Assembly: GCA_963826795.1 (NCBI GenBank)
Contig: CAWGYT010000027.1
Span: forward strand, 124,001-188,000
Direction of reading: 5' to 3'
DNA from: CAWGYT01 sp963826795
GTDB taxonomy: Bacteria; Planctomycetota; Planctomycetia; Pirellulales; Pirellulaceae
DNA length: 64,000 nt
How positions within the stretch are numbered: the first letter of the stretch is position 1; every line of letters starts with the position of its first letter. The translations under genes were made by a program, and so were the position numbers. The notes beneath the pieces are model-generated. The model was not told where the DNA came from and made no database searches. It worked only from the letters and a program-made list of their open reading frames with translations. Positions 38,252 through 47,545 of this stretch are shown here, one piece after another.

Positions 38252-39319
38252 TCACCGCCGTAGCGGATTGCTCCGTCGGACGTTGGTCGGCGACGAGTTG
38301 TCGACCGGGACGTGTTCTTCGAGCGGATTCCCGGTCACCCCGGGCGTCTCGTATTCCGGCGCCACGCGGGGCACCGGCTGGGTGCGAGCTGGTCGGCCGG
38401 ACGATCGCAGTTGTGCCGCGACGCGAGGTTCGGGACGGGAGAAACTGGCCTGAGTCGGTGTGCGAAACGTCGCGTTTTCGGCGCCAGCGGATTGTTGCGG
38501 CCCGTCGACGTGACTTGGTGGCTGACCAATCGCACCGCACCCCGCGCTGGCCTGGCTAGGACGCCCGCCTCGCACGGTCTCCGCGACACCGGCCCTCCGC
38601 AGCTGGCTGGCCGTTTCCTGCTGGTAGCGTCGCATCCGGGGGTCAGCCTGACCAAATTCGTCCAGATCGAAAAGATCGTTCACGTCGCCGTCCGATGACG
38701 GGGCCGGATCGTCCATTGGCGGCAGCTCGGGAAAGGCATTGCCGCCGGACCCACTCGAGTCGGTCCCACTTTCGGGAAACGTGTTGGGAAGGCCGTCGTC
38801 ACGCCCGGTATCGATGTCGGAATCCGGGAAGAAACTGCGACCTTGGTCCAACTCACCCTGTTCGGCCGGAGCCACCGGCAGATCGCTGGGCAGTTCGTCC
38901 AGAGTCGGACGACCCGGTGCTGGCTGCTTGCCGGGCGGTTGGGTAAACGGAGCGGGCTCGGGAAGCGCCGCTGCGGGAGGCTCTGCCCCGGTGCTCTGCC
39001 GCCGCCGCGGTGAAACCGTCCCCTCATCACGCGGATCCGGCACCTCGACCGGCGGGACCGTCCGGTCCGGGAGTGCGAACGGCGAAAGATCCGCGCCACC
39101 CGTCGCCGACGACTCTTCCGGCCAACGCCGCCAATTCTCGTGGTAGAAGCCGTAGGTCAGAACCCGAGGGGGACACGGCAGTACTCCGCAGGAGCGATTG
39201 CTGTCCAACAAATCTTCCCGCGCCAACTGAGCCGTAATCTGGCCGTGGGCCGAACTTCCCTGCCCGAGCGTCGTCAAACAAGCCAAGAACAGCATCCTGT
39301 GAGCATTCTGGCGAAGCAT
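38252..39319 (-). CDS. Secreted Pro/Asp/Ser-rich protein of unknown function
   Basis: 355 residues. Signal peptide MLRQNAHRMLFLACLTTLGQGSSAHG, then a short conserved-looking block RVLTYGFYHENWRRWPEE, reminiscent of a Tyr/Trp-rich block I associate with other planctomycete exported proteins. The rest is rich in Pro, Asp, Ser and Gly (PDSDIDTGRDDG, GNAFPELPPMDDPAPSSDG) and is probably disordered. AAGGA eight bases before ATG 39319 matches the strong site of the upstream polysaccharide-export gene 75 bases away, so the two are likely one transcript. Function unknown. Confidence 0.75.
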   Translation of the reverse strand: MLRQNAHRMLFLACLTTLGQGSSAHGQITAQLAREDLLDSNRSCGVLPCPPRVLTYGFYHENWRRWPEESSATGGADLSPFALPDRTVPPVEVPDPRDEGTVSPRRRQSTGAEPPAAALPEPAPFTQPPGKQPAPGRPTLDELPSDLPVAPAEQGELDQGRSFFPDSDIDTGRDDGLPNTFPESGTDSSGSGGNAFPELPPMDDPAPSSDGDVNDLFDLDEFGQADPRMRRYQQETASQLRRAGVAETVRGGRPSQASAGCGAIGQPPSHVDGPQQSAGAENATFRTPTQASFSRPEPRVAAQLRSSGRPARTQPVPRVAPEYETPGVTGNPLEEHVPVDNSSPTNVRRSNPLRR

Positions 39320-39394
39320 GTTGATAAGTCCTTTTCCGCGTTGAGGGGGACCGCGGCTCCGTCGCGGGAGCTCGCTCCGAAAGTCCTGCTTAGC

Positions 39395-40558
39395 TTAGAA
39401 CAACAGACCCTTCGGGAAGCGTTGCATGAATTGGATGGTCTGCGTGCTCAACAGCGAGAAGCCAAACATCCGTTCCACGGGGTTGATGAGCTTGTTGACC
39501 AGGTTGTTGACCGCCAAGAGACGATCTTCGGCGATAAAAATTCGGTCGCCGGGCAAGATCTGATAGTTGGTTGCCGTCGACGCACCGCGCGTGATTCCCT
39601 GCCAGTCCACCGGGAGGATTTGATCGCAGGCCGTATCCTTGGGCGCGGGCCGCGAGATCCAGATTTTCTTGCTCGAAACCTGCTGTAACCCACCGATTTG
39701 GGATACCGCGTCCAACACCGTCTCGTTCCCAGTCACCGGAATTCGCGCCACCTGATCGCCGAACCCGGCACCTTCCGTGATGACGTAGAAGAATTTGCTG
39801 TTGTAAATCAGGACGTCCACCGACACCTTGGGCTGATCGAGGTACTCTGACAGCTTGAACTCGATCGCGGCCCGTGCCGCATCGACCGTCATTCCCGCGA
39901 CGTAAACGCTGCCATAAATGCCAAGGTTGATGAAGCCGTCTGGCCCTATCAAGTGCTCGCCAGCCACCTGTTGGAGCCCGGAGGCCTGCAGCAGCGAGAC
40001 CGAGACTTGAGGATTGGCGATCAGCCGCGAAAGATGCTTGGCGATCGCCTCCTGCGCCTCATCGAGCGTCATGCCCCCAAGTTTCACCGAGTCATAGCTG
40101 GCCCCCAGGTTGATCATCCCGCTGGAATCCACCTGAAAGGTGCCGCCAATCGGCTGGTCGACCGGCGTGCCCGGCACGATTACCTGCAGAAAATCCGACG
40201 TCTGGATGTAGTAAGGCGCCTTGGGAAACAGCCGGACGGCCTGGATCACCAGGATGTCCGGAGGCGCAATTCGATATCGAGGAAGGGAGACCTTGGCCAA
40301 TTCCGACGGCGGACTGTTTTGAGGCGGAGTCGACTCCGACAGCACGTTGCCCTGATCGTCGATTACCGGTCCGTTCATGACCGGGGCCAACTCGGGGTGC
40401 ATCGCCAGGTCATCCGGCTGTGTCGGCAGGCCCGTGGTTCCGAGTGCATTGCAGCCACTGCACCAGATGAGGCAGATCAGACCGAGGGCAGCACACCTGA
40501 CGATTTCCTTCGTGGCGGAGGATCGGGTCGTCTCGATGGGGTGACGCGAAATCGGCAT
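39395..40558 (-). CDS. Wza-like polysaccharide export lipoprotein
   Basis: 387 residues. N-terminal hydrophobic segment ALGLICLIWCSGCNAL with an unusual lipobox (CSGC). The Poly_export domain begins at LPRYRIAPPDILVIQAVRLF, followed by two SLBB-like modules (VDSSGMINLGASYDSVKLGG; IGPDGFINLGIYGSVYVAGM) and a third (IPVTGNETVLDAVSQIGGLQQV). Proteins of this type form the periplasmic/outer-membrane exit for exopolysaccharide. GAAGGA eight bases before ATG 40558 decides the start. No Wzc kinase or flippase lies next to it; its only companion is the secreted protein downstream. Confidence 0.9.
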   Translation of the reverse strand: MPISRHPIETTRSSATKEIVRCAALGLICLIWCSGCNALGTTGLPTQPDDLAMHPELAPVMNGPVIDDQGNVLSESTPPQNSPPSELAKVSLPRYRIAPPDILVIQAVRLFPKAPYYIQTSDFLQVIVPGTPVDQPIGGTFQVDSSGMINLGASYDSVKLGGMTLDEAQEAIAKHLSRLIANPQVSVSLLQASGLQQVAGEHLIGPDGFINLGIYGSVYVAGMTVDAARAAIEFKLSEYLDQPKVSVDVLIYNSKFFYVITEGAGFGDQVARIPVTGNETVLDAVSQIGGLQQVSSKKIWISRPAPKDTACDQILPVDWQGITRGASTATNYQILPGDRIFIAEDRLLAVNNLVNKLINPVERMFGFSLLSTQTIQFMQRFPKGLLF

Positions 40559-40618
40559 GTCGGCAGTCCTTCAGACTCGCGGATTCGATTCTCAGGCCAA
40601 GCAATCAGCCTCAGTCGG

Positions 40619-40652
40619 TTTATGTAACCGGTATAGCCGGAATAATCGGCAC
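40619..40652 (-). promoter_or_regulatory. Phased CCGG-type motif upstream of the polysaccharide-export gene
   Basis: On the minus strand the sequence reads CCGATTATT, CCGGCTATA, CCGGTTACAT, AAACCG: four CCG(G) blocks at about 9-11 base spacing, 60-95 bases before the start codon. The even spacing suggests a repeated protein-binding site on one DNA face. No known operator is matched; functional assignment is inference. Confidence 0.45.
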
Positions 40653-41361
40653 ATCTTGCCAGTTTCTTTCGCCCGGATCCGAGTCCAAGAGATTTTTCTC
40701 TCATGTGAATCCGCGGGACCCGCCTCGATCCCGATCGATCCACTTGCCCCATGTCCCCCGAAGTCCCCACCTAAAGGCACGCTTCCGTCCTTCCGGCGCG
40801 GTTGAGCCGAAACGCGATCGCCACCGGCGCGCGGAAAGCAGAAGAGATGCCGTCGTATTCGGTCCATTGCACGCAGATGGGCGGACGACGGTTGGAGACG
40901 CGTGCGACGTTTGAAATTGGGTTGGCCAGGCTGATCGCGATCCTGGGCGACTTGGGTATACTGGAGGCTACGGAAGACGTCGCGCCAGGTGCCGTTCATT
41001 GGTTCGCCGCACCGCACATTTGACAGGCTGGGCAGGGCGAATAGGATGATTCGTGACAAGGTGCGATCCATCCGAGGAATGCTTGCGTAGTCGTGAGCAC
41101 TTGCGCTGTCGGAGGTGGAACGCAGAAGATCGCACCCGCACCCCATCTGGTGCCGAGTTTCACCTCCACCCGCACGCTGACCGGTGGCGGCTTTCAGCGT
41201 GGCGGCTTTCAGCAAGGGATGGCACACTGACTGGCCGGATGCCGCAGGTGGGCGATCCGAGGTGAATCCACAGGCGAGGCCGGCGTTGCGGTTTCCCGCC
41301 GTCGCAACCTGGCACGTTTATCCCGCAATTCTGGACCGAACTCGAAGGTCTAAAGGAAACC
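40653..41361. other. Long intergenic region without supported genes
   Basis: About 700 bases between the divergent polysaccharide-export and giant TPR genes. Open frames on both strands lack convincing start signals or family features. The only local structure is a direct repeat GTGGCGGCTTTCAGC near 41185-41215. AAAGGAAACC at the right end is the ribosome-binding site of the TPR gene. Confidence 0.4.
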
Positions 41362-44300
41362 ATGAAGAAGCTGAATCTTCCGCTCTTGTTGTCCCTGATC
41401 ATTGGCACGATGGTGACCGTCGTTGGGGTGCATCTGTTGCACGGGTATCAGGTGTCACGCAGTGTCGAAAACCTTCTGGCGCGTGCGGACAAAGCGGCGG
41501 AAGCGGGCGATGTGGACGAACAGGTTCGGCTGTTGACTCGCTATCTGCGGCACCGCAAGGAGGATGTCGACAACCTCAAGAAGCTGCTGAAGATCTCGCG
41601 CGAGCAAGCGTTTTCGGCGGAGAATCCCAGTGCCCGAGCGATCATCATGGTGCTGGATTCCTTGGAAAAGGCGGTTCGCGAATACCCGGACGACCAGGAT
41701 CTGCGACGCGAGGGGTATCAGGCGTTCTTGGCCGTGGGCCGCTTTACGGACGCCTTGGATCACCTGAACGCACTCTCTCAATTGGAAGGCGGGATCACGC
41801 CCAAGGACCGAGTCGCGTGGGCCCGCGTGCTTTGGTTGAGCAACGAGCAGGAGAAGGGCCTGGGAATGCTCTGTGAGATGACGGGGTTTGACTTGGCGAC
41901 GCTGACGTTTGACGACGCGGCGGCGACCGCCCCGGATCAAATTGGCGCCTACCTCTTGTTGGCCAACATGTACCTGCGGGACAAGGTGGAAAACGACGAC
42001 TTGACCGTCCCGCGCCAGATCGTCGACAAGGGGGTCGAGCGGAATTCGAGTGATGTCGACGCGTTCCTGGGGCGTGCGGTTTTCCTTCAGCAAAACCTCG
42101 AGGGAAATGAGGGGAAGGAACAGTCCGAGGCGGACGTTCGCAAGGCATTGGAGCTCGCCCCCAACGATGCGCGCGTAATTCTCGTGGCCGCCTCAACGGC
42201 CCTGGGGCTGCGCGACTTCACGTGGGCTGAGCAGTTGGTACAGGACGGCATTGCGAAACATCCCGATGATCCCGCGATGTACGGGCGCATGGCGGACGTC
42301 AAGAAGGCTCAAGACCAGACCGAAGCGGCACTCGATTTTGTCGACCGCGGGTTGGAGAAATTCCAGCTGAACGGCGAACTGCTCTACAAGCGAGCGAACT
42401 ACGAAATTGATCTCGATCGCATCGCCGCCGCGCGGGAGACGATCGAGCGGTTGGAGGGCCGACGGTTCGACCCGATTCGCGTGGAGCTCTTGCGAGCTCG
42501 TGTGTCGATGGCGGGCAACAACTTCGTGGACGCCCGGTCCAGGTTGGAAAAACTGCGGCCGCTGACGGCCTCGGGCAGCATGATGCAAAACGCGGTTAAG
42601 GACTTTCTGGCGACATGCTACCGACGCCTGAACATGCCGGATCTGATCCCGCCGCTTTATGGGACGGACACCACCGACAACATTCAGCTTCGTTACAACC
42701 AGGCCGAGGCGTTCGCGCAGCAAGGCCGCATCCAGGACGCGGTCAAGATTTATCTCGAGCTACTGGAAAAGCCCGACCAGCTGACGCCCGAGGGAAAGCA
42801 ATTGATTTTCGGCCGGTTGTTGGCCTTGCTGATCCAACAGGAACGGGCCAAGCCGGAATCCCAGCGAGATTGGTCGAAGGTCGACCAGTTGGCTGCGCAA
42901 TTCTTGAAGCGAGACGATCTCAATCAGCCGGAAAAGGAGCTGTTCGCGATCGATATGTTGATTCGCAAGGGCCAAACCGAGGAAGCACGCCGAATTGCCG
43001 AGCGGGCGTCCCGGTCCTACCCTCAAATTCAGCGTTTCCAACTGGTCCTGTCCGAATTGAGTCCCGACCTGGATCAGGCAGGGACGATTCTGAATCGTAT
43101 CGAACAGACGTTCGGGGATTCGGCGGCGCTTCGCATCGCACGTGGCGCCCGGCTGCTGAAGGTTGGCGGCGACAACGTCGGCACGGAGCTGGCCAAATTG
43201 GAAGAAGGTCTTGAGCGATTTACGGACCAGGAACAGCAGGCGGTCCTGCAGAATCTGGCGACGCTGTATCGACGCGCTGGCTTGCCGGGCAAGGCGTTGG
43301 ACATTTGGCGCGAACTACTGCCGAAGGATCCGAATAGCATCGGCACGAGGATGCTGATGTTCGAGTTGGCAGAGGCTGCCGACGACCTGGCGGGGATGGA
43401 CGAGGTGCTCAAAGGCATGGCTGAGTTGGCGGGCGCTGATTCACCCGAATGGCAGGTTTGCGAGGCGAATCGCCAGTTGTGGCTGGCGGAGCAAGGACAG
43501 CGTAGCCGGGAGAACCTGCAGGACATCCTGAGCCTGCTGCAGAAAGCCCGCAATAAACGGCCCGACTTCGCACCGATTTATGCCATTCAAGCCGAAGTCC
43601 AGGCGATGAGAGGCGACCTGGATGCGTCCATCGAATCGTGGAAGACGGCACTCCAAAAGCGGCCCGGCGAGGTCGCCTATCTCCAGCGCCTGGCCGACGT
43701 CTTGATGCAGAACAAACGAGTGCCGGAGGCGATGGCGATTTTGGCGCAATTGCCGGAAGATCAAAAGCGACTTGGCGACGTGCTATCGGAAATTCGAGCC
43801 TTATTGAGCCGTGACCCTGCAGCCGCGTTGGCTCGAGCGCGCGAGTCGTTCAGCGCTGAATCAGAAAATGCCGAGGAGCTGACGTTCCTCTACGAAGTGC
43901 ATCAAGCCGCGGGCAAGACCGCCGAGGGACTCCCCTTGCTGCAGCGGGCGATCAAGTTCGCGCCGACCACTCCTCGACCCTGGATGCTGTACGTCAGCGC
44001 GCTCGTCGAACTGGGTCGAAAGGATGACGCTCCCAAAGTGATCGAAGAAGCTCAGAAGCGAGTCGATCCCAAGCAGCGGGCGCTGCTGGTCGGCCAGTGC
44101 TACGCGACGATCGGCGATCTGCCGGCGGCCGAAGAATCGCTGGACGAGGCGCTGAAAGGCGACCCGGGTAACACGGTCGTCTTGCGCAACAAGGCCCTGA
44201 TCTTATTCGCGACGCAGCAGCCGCAAAAGCTGGCCGATTGCCTCGACCAGATCATCGCCGTCAACAAGTCGGACGACGACGAAACCCAGCGCAACGTGGC

Positions 44301-45690
44301 GTGGGCGCGGCGTTTCAAGGCCCAGCAACTGGCGGCCACCGACAACTATCAAGACTTTCTGAAAGGCCTGGAGCTCGTCGAGCAGAACGCGGACGGCCAG
44401 GGTCAACTTTCCGGCGAGGACCTCAGCCTTTGGCTGCGGATGTGCGCCAATCGTTCTGAGGCCGAGTCCCAGCGGAAGGCCGCCGATCGTCTGAGCGAGA
44501 TTCGTTCGCAACGGCCGTTGACCAGCGACGAAACGGTCATCCTGGCCTACATCTACAACAACCAAGGCCGGTGGAACGAGTCGCGGTCCTTGATGATCGA
44601 CGTGCTGGCGAAGAATCCTGGCAACGCCGCCTTCATGACGACCTACATCGATTGGCTTCTGGAGCGGAAGGAGTTTTCCGACGCGGAGGCGTGGATCCGC
44701 AAGCTCAACCCCAATTCCATCGAATACGTTCGCTACTCGTCCATTCTCTTGGCTCAACAAGGAAAGGCTGCCGATGCCGCTCGCGCCCTGATGGCGCTGG
44801 TGCCGCGCCAGATTACGCTCCTGACGGCTGCCCAGATCATGGAGGACTTGGGAAAATACGACGCACGCTTCTACAAAGCCGCCAAGCAACAGTGGAAGAA
44901 GCACGTCGACGAGCATCCCGAGCAGCTGAACACCTACATCGAATTCCTCTCGCGGATGCCCGAAGGGGCGGGCATTGGCGAGGCGATGCAGTTGCTGGAC
45001 CCCGTCTTCCAAAAAGCGGTGGAGGAAAAACAAAGCGCGAACGCCAGCTATTGCCTCCAGACCATGCTGAAGGCGCTGCGCGATCACAAGAAAAGCATCC
45101 CCGCCGATTCCCCCTATGCGGCCCGCATTCAGTCGTGGCTTGATTCCGCCACGCGGGCTGGCGTCGAAGAGATCGCCCTGGCTTGGTTCCAGATCGATTT
45201 CGCCGACATCCAGGGCGATAACAAAACGCTCATGACAATTTACGAGACGCTCCTGAAACGCTCGGATATCTCACCCCTGCAACAAGCAGTGATTCGCAAC
45301 AACATCGCGTTTCTCTACGCCATCTCCAACGAAGGGAACAAAGCGCTGGAAATCCTGGCCGATGCCAATTCCCAACTGGGCCCGCGGAGCGATTTTCTGG
45401 ACACGCGCGGTCTCGCCTACCTGGCCAGCGGGAAGTTCGACGCGGCACTCAAAGATCTCCGCGATGCCGTCGCCGGCGGTCAGGGCGGCGCTCCGACCTA
45501 TTTCCATCTGGCCCTGGCCGAACACCGGAATGGCAACTTTGCCGAAGCCGTTCAGGCCATCGAACAAGCAGAGGCCAAGGGCATGACCGAGGCCGATCTT
45601 TCCAAACCCGAAGTCTTGCTCTACCGGCAGTTGCAGAAGGAACTGCAGCCTCATCGAACCGCGCCGACGAATACCAGTGAACCTCGCTGA
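41362..45690 (+). CDS. Giant TPR-repeat protein, membrane-anchored
   Basis: 1442 residues, begins MKKLNLPLLLSLIIGTMVTVVGVHLL, a signal-anchor-like segment. The rest is built from tetratricopeptide repeats, clearest at AAEAGDVDEQVRLLTRYLRH, YNQAEAFAQQGRIQDAVKIY, ASIESWKTALQKRPGEVAYL, EESLDEALKGDPGNTVVL and the C-terminal LAYLASGKFDAALKDLRDAV. No catalytic domain. AAGGA five bases before ATG 41362 fixes the start. Large TPR proteins of this kind act as scaffolds in exopolysaccharide and PEP-CTERM export systems; a link with the divergent Wza-like gene is suggested only by position. The cysteine desulfurase gene follows after 37 bases. Confidence 0.88.
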   Translation: MKKLNLPLLLSLIIGTMVTVVGVHLLHGYQVSRSVENLLARADKAAEAGDVDEQVRLLTRYLRHRKEDVDNLKKLLKISREQAFSAENPSARAIIMVLDSLEKAVREYPDDQDLRREGYQAFLAVGRFTDALDHLNALSQLEGGITPKDRVAWARVLWLSNEQEKGLGMLCEMTGFDLATLTFDDAAATAPDQIGAYLLLANMYLRDKVENDDLTVPRQIVDKGVERNSSDVDAFLGRAVFLQQNLEGNEGKEQSEADVRKALELAPNDARVILVAASTALGLRDFTWAEQLVQDGIAKHPDDPAMYGRMADVKKAQDQTEAALDFVDRGLEKFQLNGELLYKRANYEIDLDRIAAARETIERLEGRRFDPIRVELLRARVSMAGNNFVDARSRLEKLRPLTASGSMMQNAVKDFLATCYRRLNMPDLIPPLYGTDTTDNIQLRYNQAEAFAQQGRIQDAVKIYLELLEKPDQLTPEGKQLIFGRLLALLIQQERAKPESQRDWSKVDQLAAQFLKRDDLNQPEKELFAIDMLIRKGQTEEARRIAERASRSYPQIQRFQLVLSELSPDLDQAGTILNRIEQTFGDSAALRIARGARLLKVGGDNVGTELAKLEEGLERFTDQEQQAVLQNLATLYRRAGLPGKALDIWRELLPKDPNSIGTRMLMFELAEAADDLAGMDEVLKGMAELAGADSPEWQVCEANRQLWLAEQGQRSRENLQDILSLLQKARNKRPDFAPIYAIQAEVQAMRGDLDASIESWKTALQKRPGEVAYLQRLADVLMQNKRVPEAMAILAQLPEDQKRLGDVLSEIRALLSRDPAAALARARESFSAESENAEELTFLYEVHQAAGKTAEGLPLLQRAIKFAPTTPRPWMLYVSALVELGRKDDAPKVIEEAQKRVDPKQRALLVGQCYATIGDLPAAEESLDEALKGDPGNTVVLRNKALILFATQQPQKLADCLDQIIAVNKSDDDETQRNVAWARRFKAQQLAATDNYQDFLKGLELVEQNADGQGQLSGEDLSLWLRMCANRSEAESQRKAADRLSEIRSQRPLTSDETVILAYIYNNQGRWNESRSLMIDVLAKNPGNAAFMTTYIDWLLERKEFSDAEAWIRKLNPNSIEYVRYSSILLAQQGKAADAARALMALVPRQITLLTAAQIMEDLGKYDARFYKAAKQQWKKHVDEHPEQLNTYIEFLSRMPEGAGIGEAMQLLDPVFQKAVEEKQSANASYCLQTMLKALRDHKKSIPADSPYAARIQSWLDSATRAGVEEIALAWFQIDFADIQGDNKTLMTIYETLLKRSDISPLQQAVIRNNIAFLYAISNEGNKALEILADANSQLGPRSDFLDTRGLAYLASGKFDAALKDLRDAVAGGQGGAPTYFHLALAEHRNGNFAEAVQAIEQAEAKGMTEADLSKPEVLLYRQLQKELQPHRTAPTNTSEPR

Positions 45691-45727
45691 GCCCAACGGC
45701 ACGCCAGCAAAGAAAGGCGTGAGCTGC

Positions 45728-46864
45728 ATGCGGCAGATCTACCTGGACTACAACGCCACCACTCCCGTCGCGCCAAGCGTCTTTGAGACGATGCGCCCGT
45801 TCCTGACCGAGCACTACGGAAATCCCTCCAGCGATCACCCCCTGGGCATCGCCGCTCGCCAGGCCGTGGAAGTCGCGCGAGAGCGAGTGGCTGAGCTGTT
45901 CGGGGCGCGGGCGGACGAGGTTTACTTCACCAGCGGCGGAACCGAAAGCAACAATCTGGCCTTGCTGGGCGCGATGCTCCAGACGGATGGCTTCGAGGGT
46001 CATCTGATCATTTCCGCGGTGGAACACCCGGCGACAACCCAGCCGGCCCGCTTTCTCCGACAGATGGGATGTGCGGTCACCGTCGTTCCGACCGATCGCT
46101 TCGGGCGAGTCGACCCGGATGATGTCCGAGCGGCGTGGCGGCCCAATACACGTCTGGTCAGCATCATGCACGCCAATAACGAGATCGGCACGCTCCAGCC
46201 CATTCGCGAAATCGCCGGAATCTGCCAAGACCGCGGCGCCCTGATGCACACCGATGCCGCCCAGTCAATCGGCAAAGTTCGCTGCCAAGTCGATGAACTG
46301 GGGGTCGACCTGCTTTCGCTGGCAGGACACAAGCTTTACGCGCCCAAGGGTGTCGGAGCCCTCTACGTCCGCCGGGGTACACCGCTGGCGCCCGTCATGC
46401 GTGGAGCGGGGCACGAACAGGGACTGCGGCCCGGTACGGAAAACGTCGCCTCGATCGCTGGACTCGGACAGGCCGCCCGTCTGGCTTCCCGCAGCGTGCC
46501 CGAGAACCAGCAGCGAATCGCCCGCCTTCGAGACCTACTCTACGCCGGCCTGCAGGAGGCCATCGGCCCACGCCTGGATTTCAACGGCCCGGTCGCAGCA
46601 CGCCTGCCGAATACGCTGAGCGTGAATTTTCCGGAGGTCTCCGGCCGGGACGTACTCGATCGAGCCCCCGAAATCTGCGCCTCGACCGGTGCGGCTTGCC
46701 ATAGCGGAGCGACTGCCTCGTCGCCCACCTTGCAGGCGATCGGGCTGCCTCCCGAACGTGCCCAAGGAACGATCCGACTCAGCCTGGGCTGGAATACGTC
46801 CGAGGAAGAGATTCAGCGAGCCTGTGGCGCCTTAGCCGCCGCCTGGGAAAGCCTCCGCGACTAG
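45728..46864 (+). CDS. Cysteine desulfurase (NifS/IscS family)
   Basis: 378 residues, PLP fold type I. Start MRQIYLDYNATTPVAPSV, SGGTESNNLALLGA, EHPATTQPARFL (His stacking on PLP), NNEIGTLQP, HTDAAQSIGK and SLAGHKLYAPKGVGALY with the PLP Lys. The catalytic Cys is probably in CASTGAACHSG near residue 325. It releases sulfur from cysteine for Fe-S cluster or thio-cofactor synthesis. The conserved C-terminal Arg segment GTIRLSLGWNTSEEEI is present. No IscU or Suf genes are nearby. Its TAG stop lies inside a copy of repeat element A. ATG 45728 gives the family start. Confidence 0.95.
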   Translation: MRQIYLDYNATTPVAPSVFETMRPFLTEHYGNPSSDHPLGIAARQAVEVARERVAELFGARADEVYFTSGGTESNNLALLGAMLQTDGFEGHLIISAVEHPATTQPARFLRQMGCAVTVVPTDRFGRVDPDDVRAAWRPNTRLVSIMHANNEIGTLQPIREIAGICQDRGALMHTDAAQSIGKVRCQVDELGVDLLSLAGHKLYAPKGVGALYVRRGTPLAPVMRGAGHEQGLRPGTENVASIAGLGQAARLASRSVPENQQRIARLRDLLYAGLQEAIGPRLDFNGPVAARLPNTLSVNFPEVSGRDVLDRAPEICASTGAACHSGATASSPTLQAIGLPPERAQGTIRLSLGWNTSEEEIQRACGALAAAWESLRD

Positions 46865-46916
46865 GGCTGTGTCACAGCTAAGATCTTGGGTTGGAAAAAG
46901 GGGTCAGGTCCCAACC
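46861..46916. repeat. Adjacent partial copies of repeat elements A and B
   Basis: CTAGGGCTGTGTCACAGCT starting on the stop codon of the cysteine desulfurase matches the left arm of element A, and GGGTTGG follows at the same spacing as in the 6298 copy. It runs straight into GGTTGGAAAAAGGGGTCAGG, the left arm of element B, ending in TCCCAACC. The A-then-B order is the same as at 6298-6535. Confidence 0.78.
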
Positions 46917-46924
46917 GATGTCAC

Positions 46925-47254
46925 TTAGTGGAGCGCATGAGCGCGAGCCATGGCCTCCTCCGCCAATTGAATGTACTCGCCGTTTTGCGTTCCCTGCCAA
47001 GCCCGTTGGTAGGTCACACTCATCGCGGTGAAATTGAAGCCGTCTTGCGGATCGATCTCGCACGCTCGTCGACCGTGCTCAATCGCCTTCTCGTGCTGAC
47101 CGACTTTCCCGTACAGGACCGCGAGCGCCAAGTGCGAGAGGACGTGATTGGGATCCTGCGTCAACAACTCACCCAATTTCCGAATCGCCTCCTCGTTTTG
47201 CCCCGAATCCTTCAGTTTTTCCGCTTCGTTATACAGCTCACTCACTTGCGACAT
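46925..47254 (-). CDS. Small TPR protein
   Basis: 109 residues. Three tetratricopeptide-like helix pairs: EAEKLKDSGQNEEAIRKLGE, LALAVLYGKVGQHEKAIEHG and a less regular third. No signal peptide or enzyme domain, so a cytoplasmic adaptor is likely. Convergent with the cysteine desulfurase and divergent from lpxA after a spacer of about 290 bases in which I see no other feature. Confidence 0.82.
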   Translation of the reverse strand: MSQVSELYNEAEKLKDSGQNEEAIRKLGELLTQDPNHVLSHLALAVLYGKVGQHEKAIEHGRRACEIDPQDGFNFTAMSVTYQRAWQGTQNGEYIQLAEEAMARAHALH

Positions 47255-47545
47255 GCTGGCACCTCGTTTCTTGGCTGCGGCGTCGATTCTCGTGATCTCA
47301 TCGAGCCGGGTCTCGAACTGCCATTACTATAAGCAGAATGGTGCAGTTTTGAAGTCAGACCCCGACGGGTCCACGTCGCTTTCTCGGGCCCCCGGCATAA
47401 TCGCTCAATTCGCCCTAATCTGACCGATCGGCATGACCGATACCAGAAGAGGACCCACATTCGACGGGTAGGGCCAGAGGAACGGACTTCGGCCGACGGC
47501 AATCTCCTTGGCCGCTGGGCTCGAATTCAGCATAGGGAGCCATTT

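Noticed and set aside
40592..41227. Minus-strand open frame in the spacer before the giant TPR gene
   Set aside because: No family similarity, no ribosome-binding site, and it overlaps the presumed promoter of the polysaccharide-export gene.
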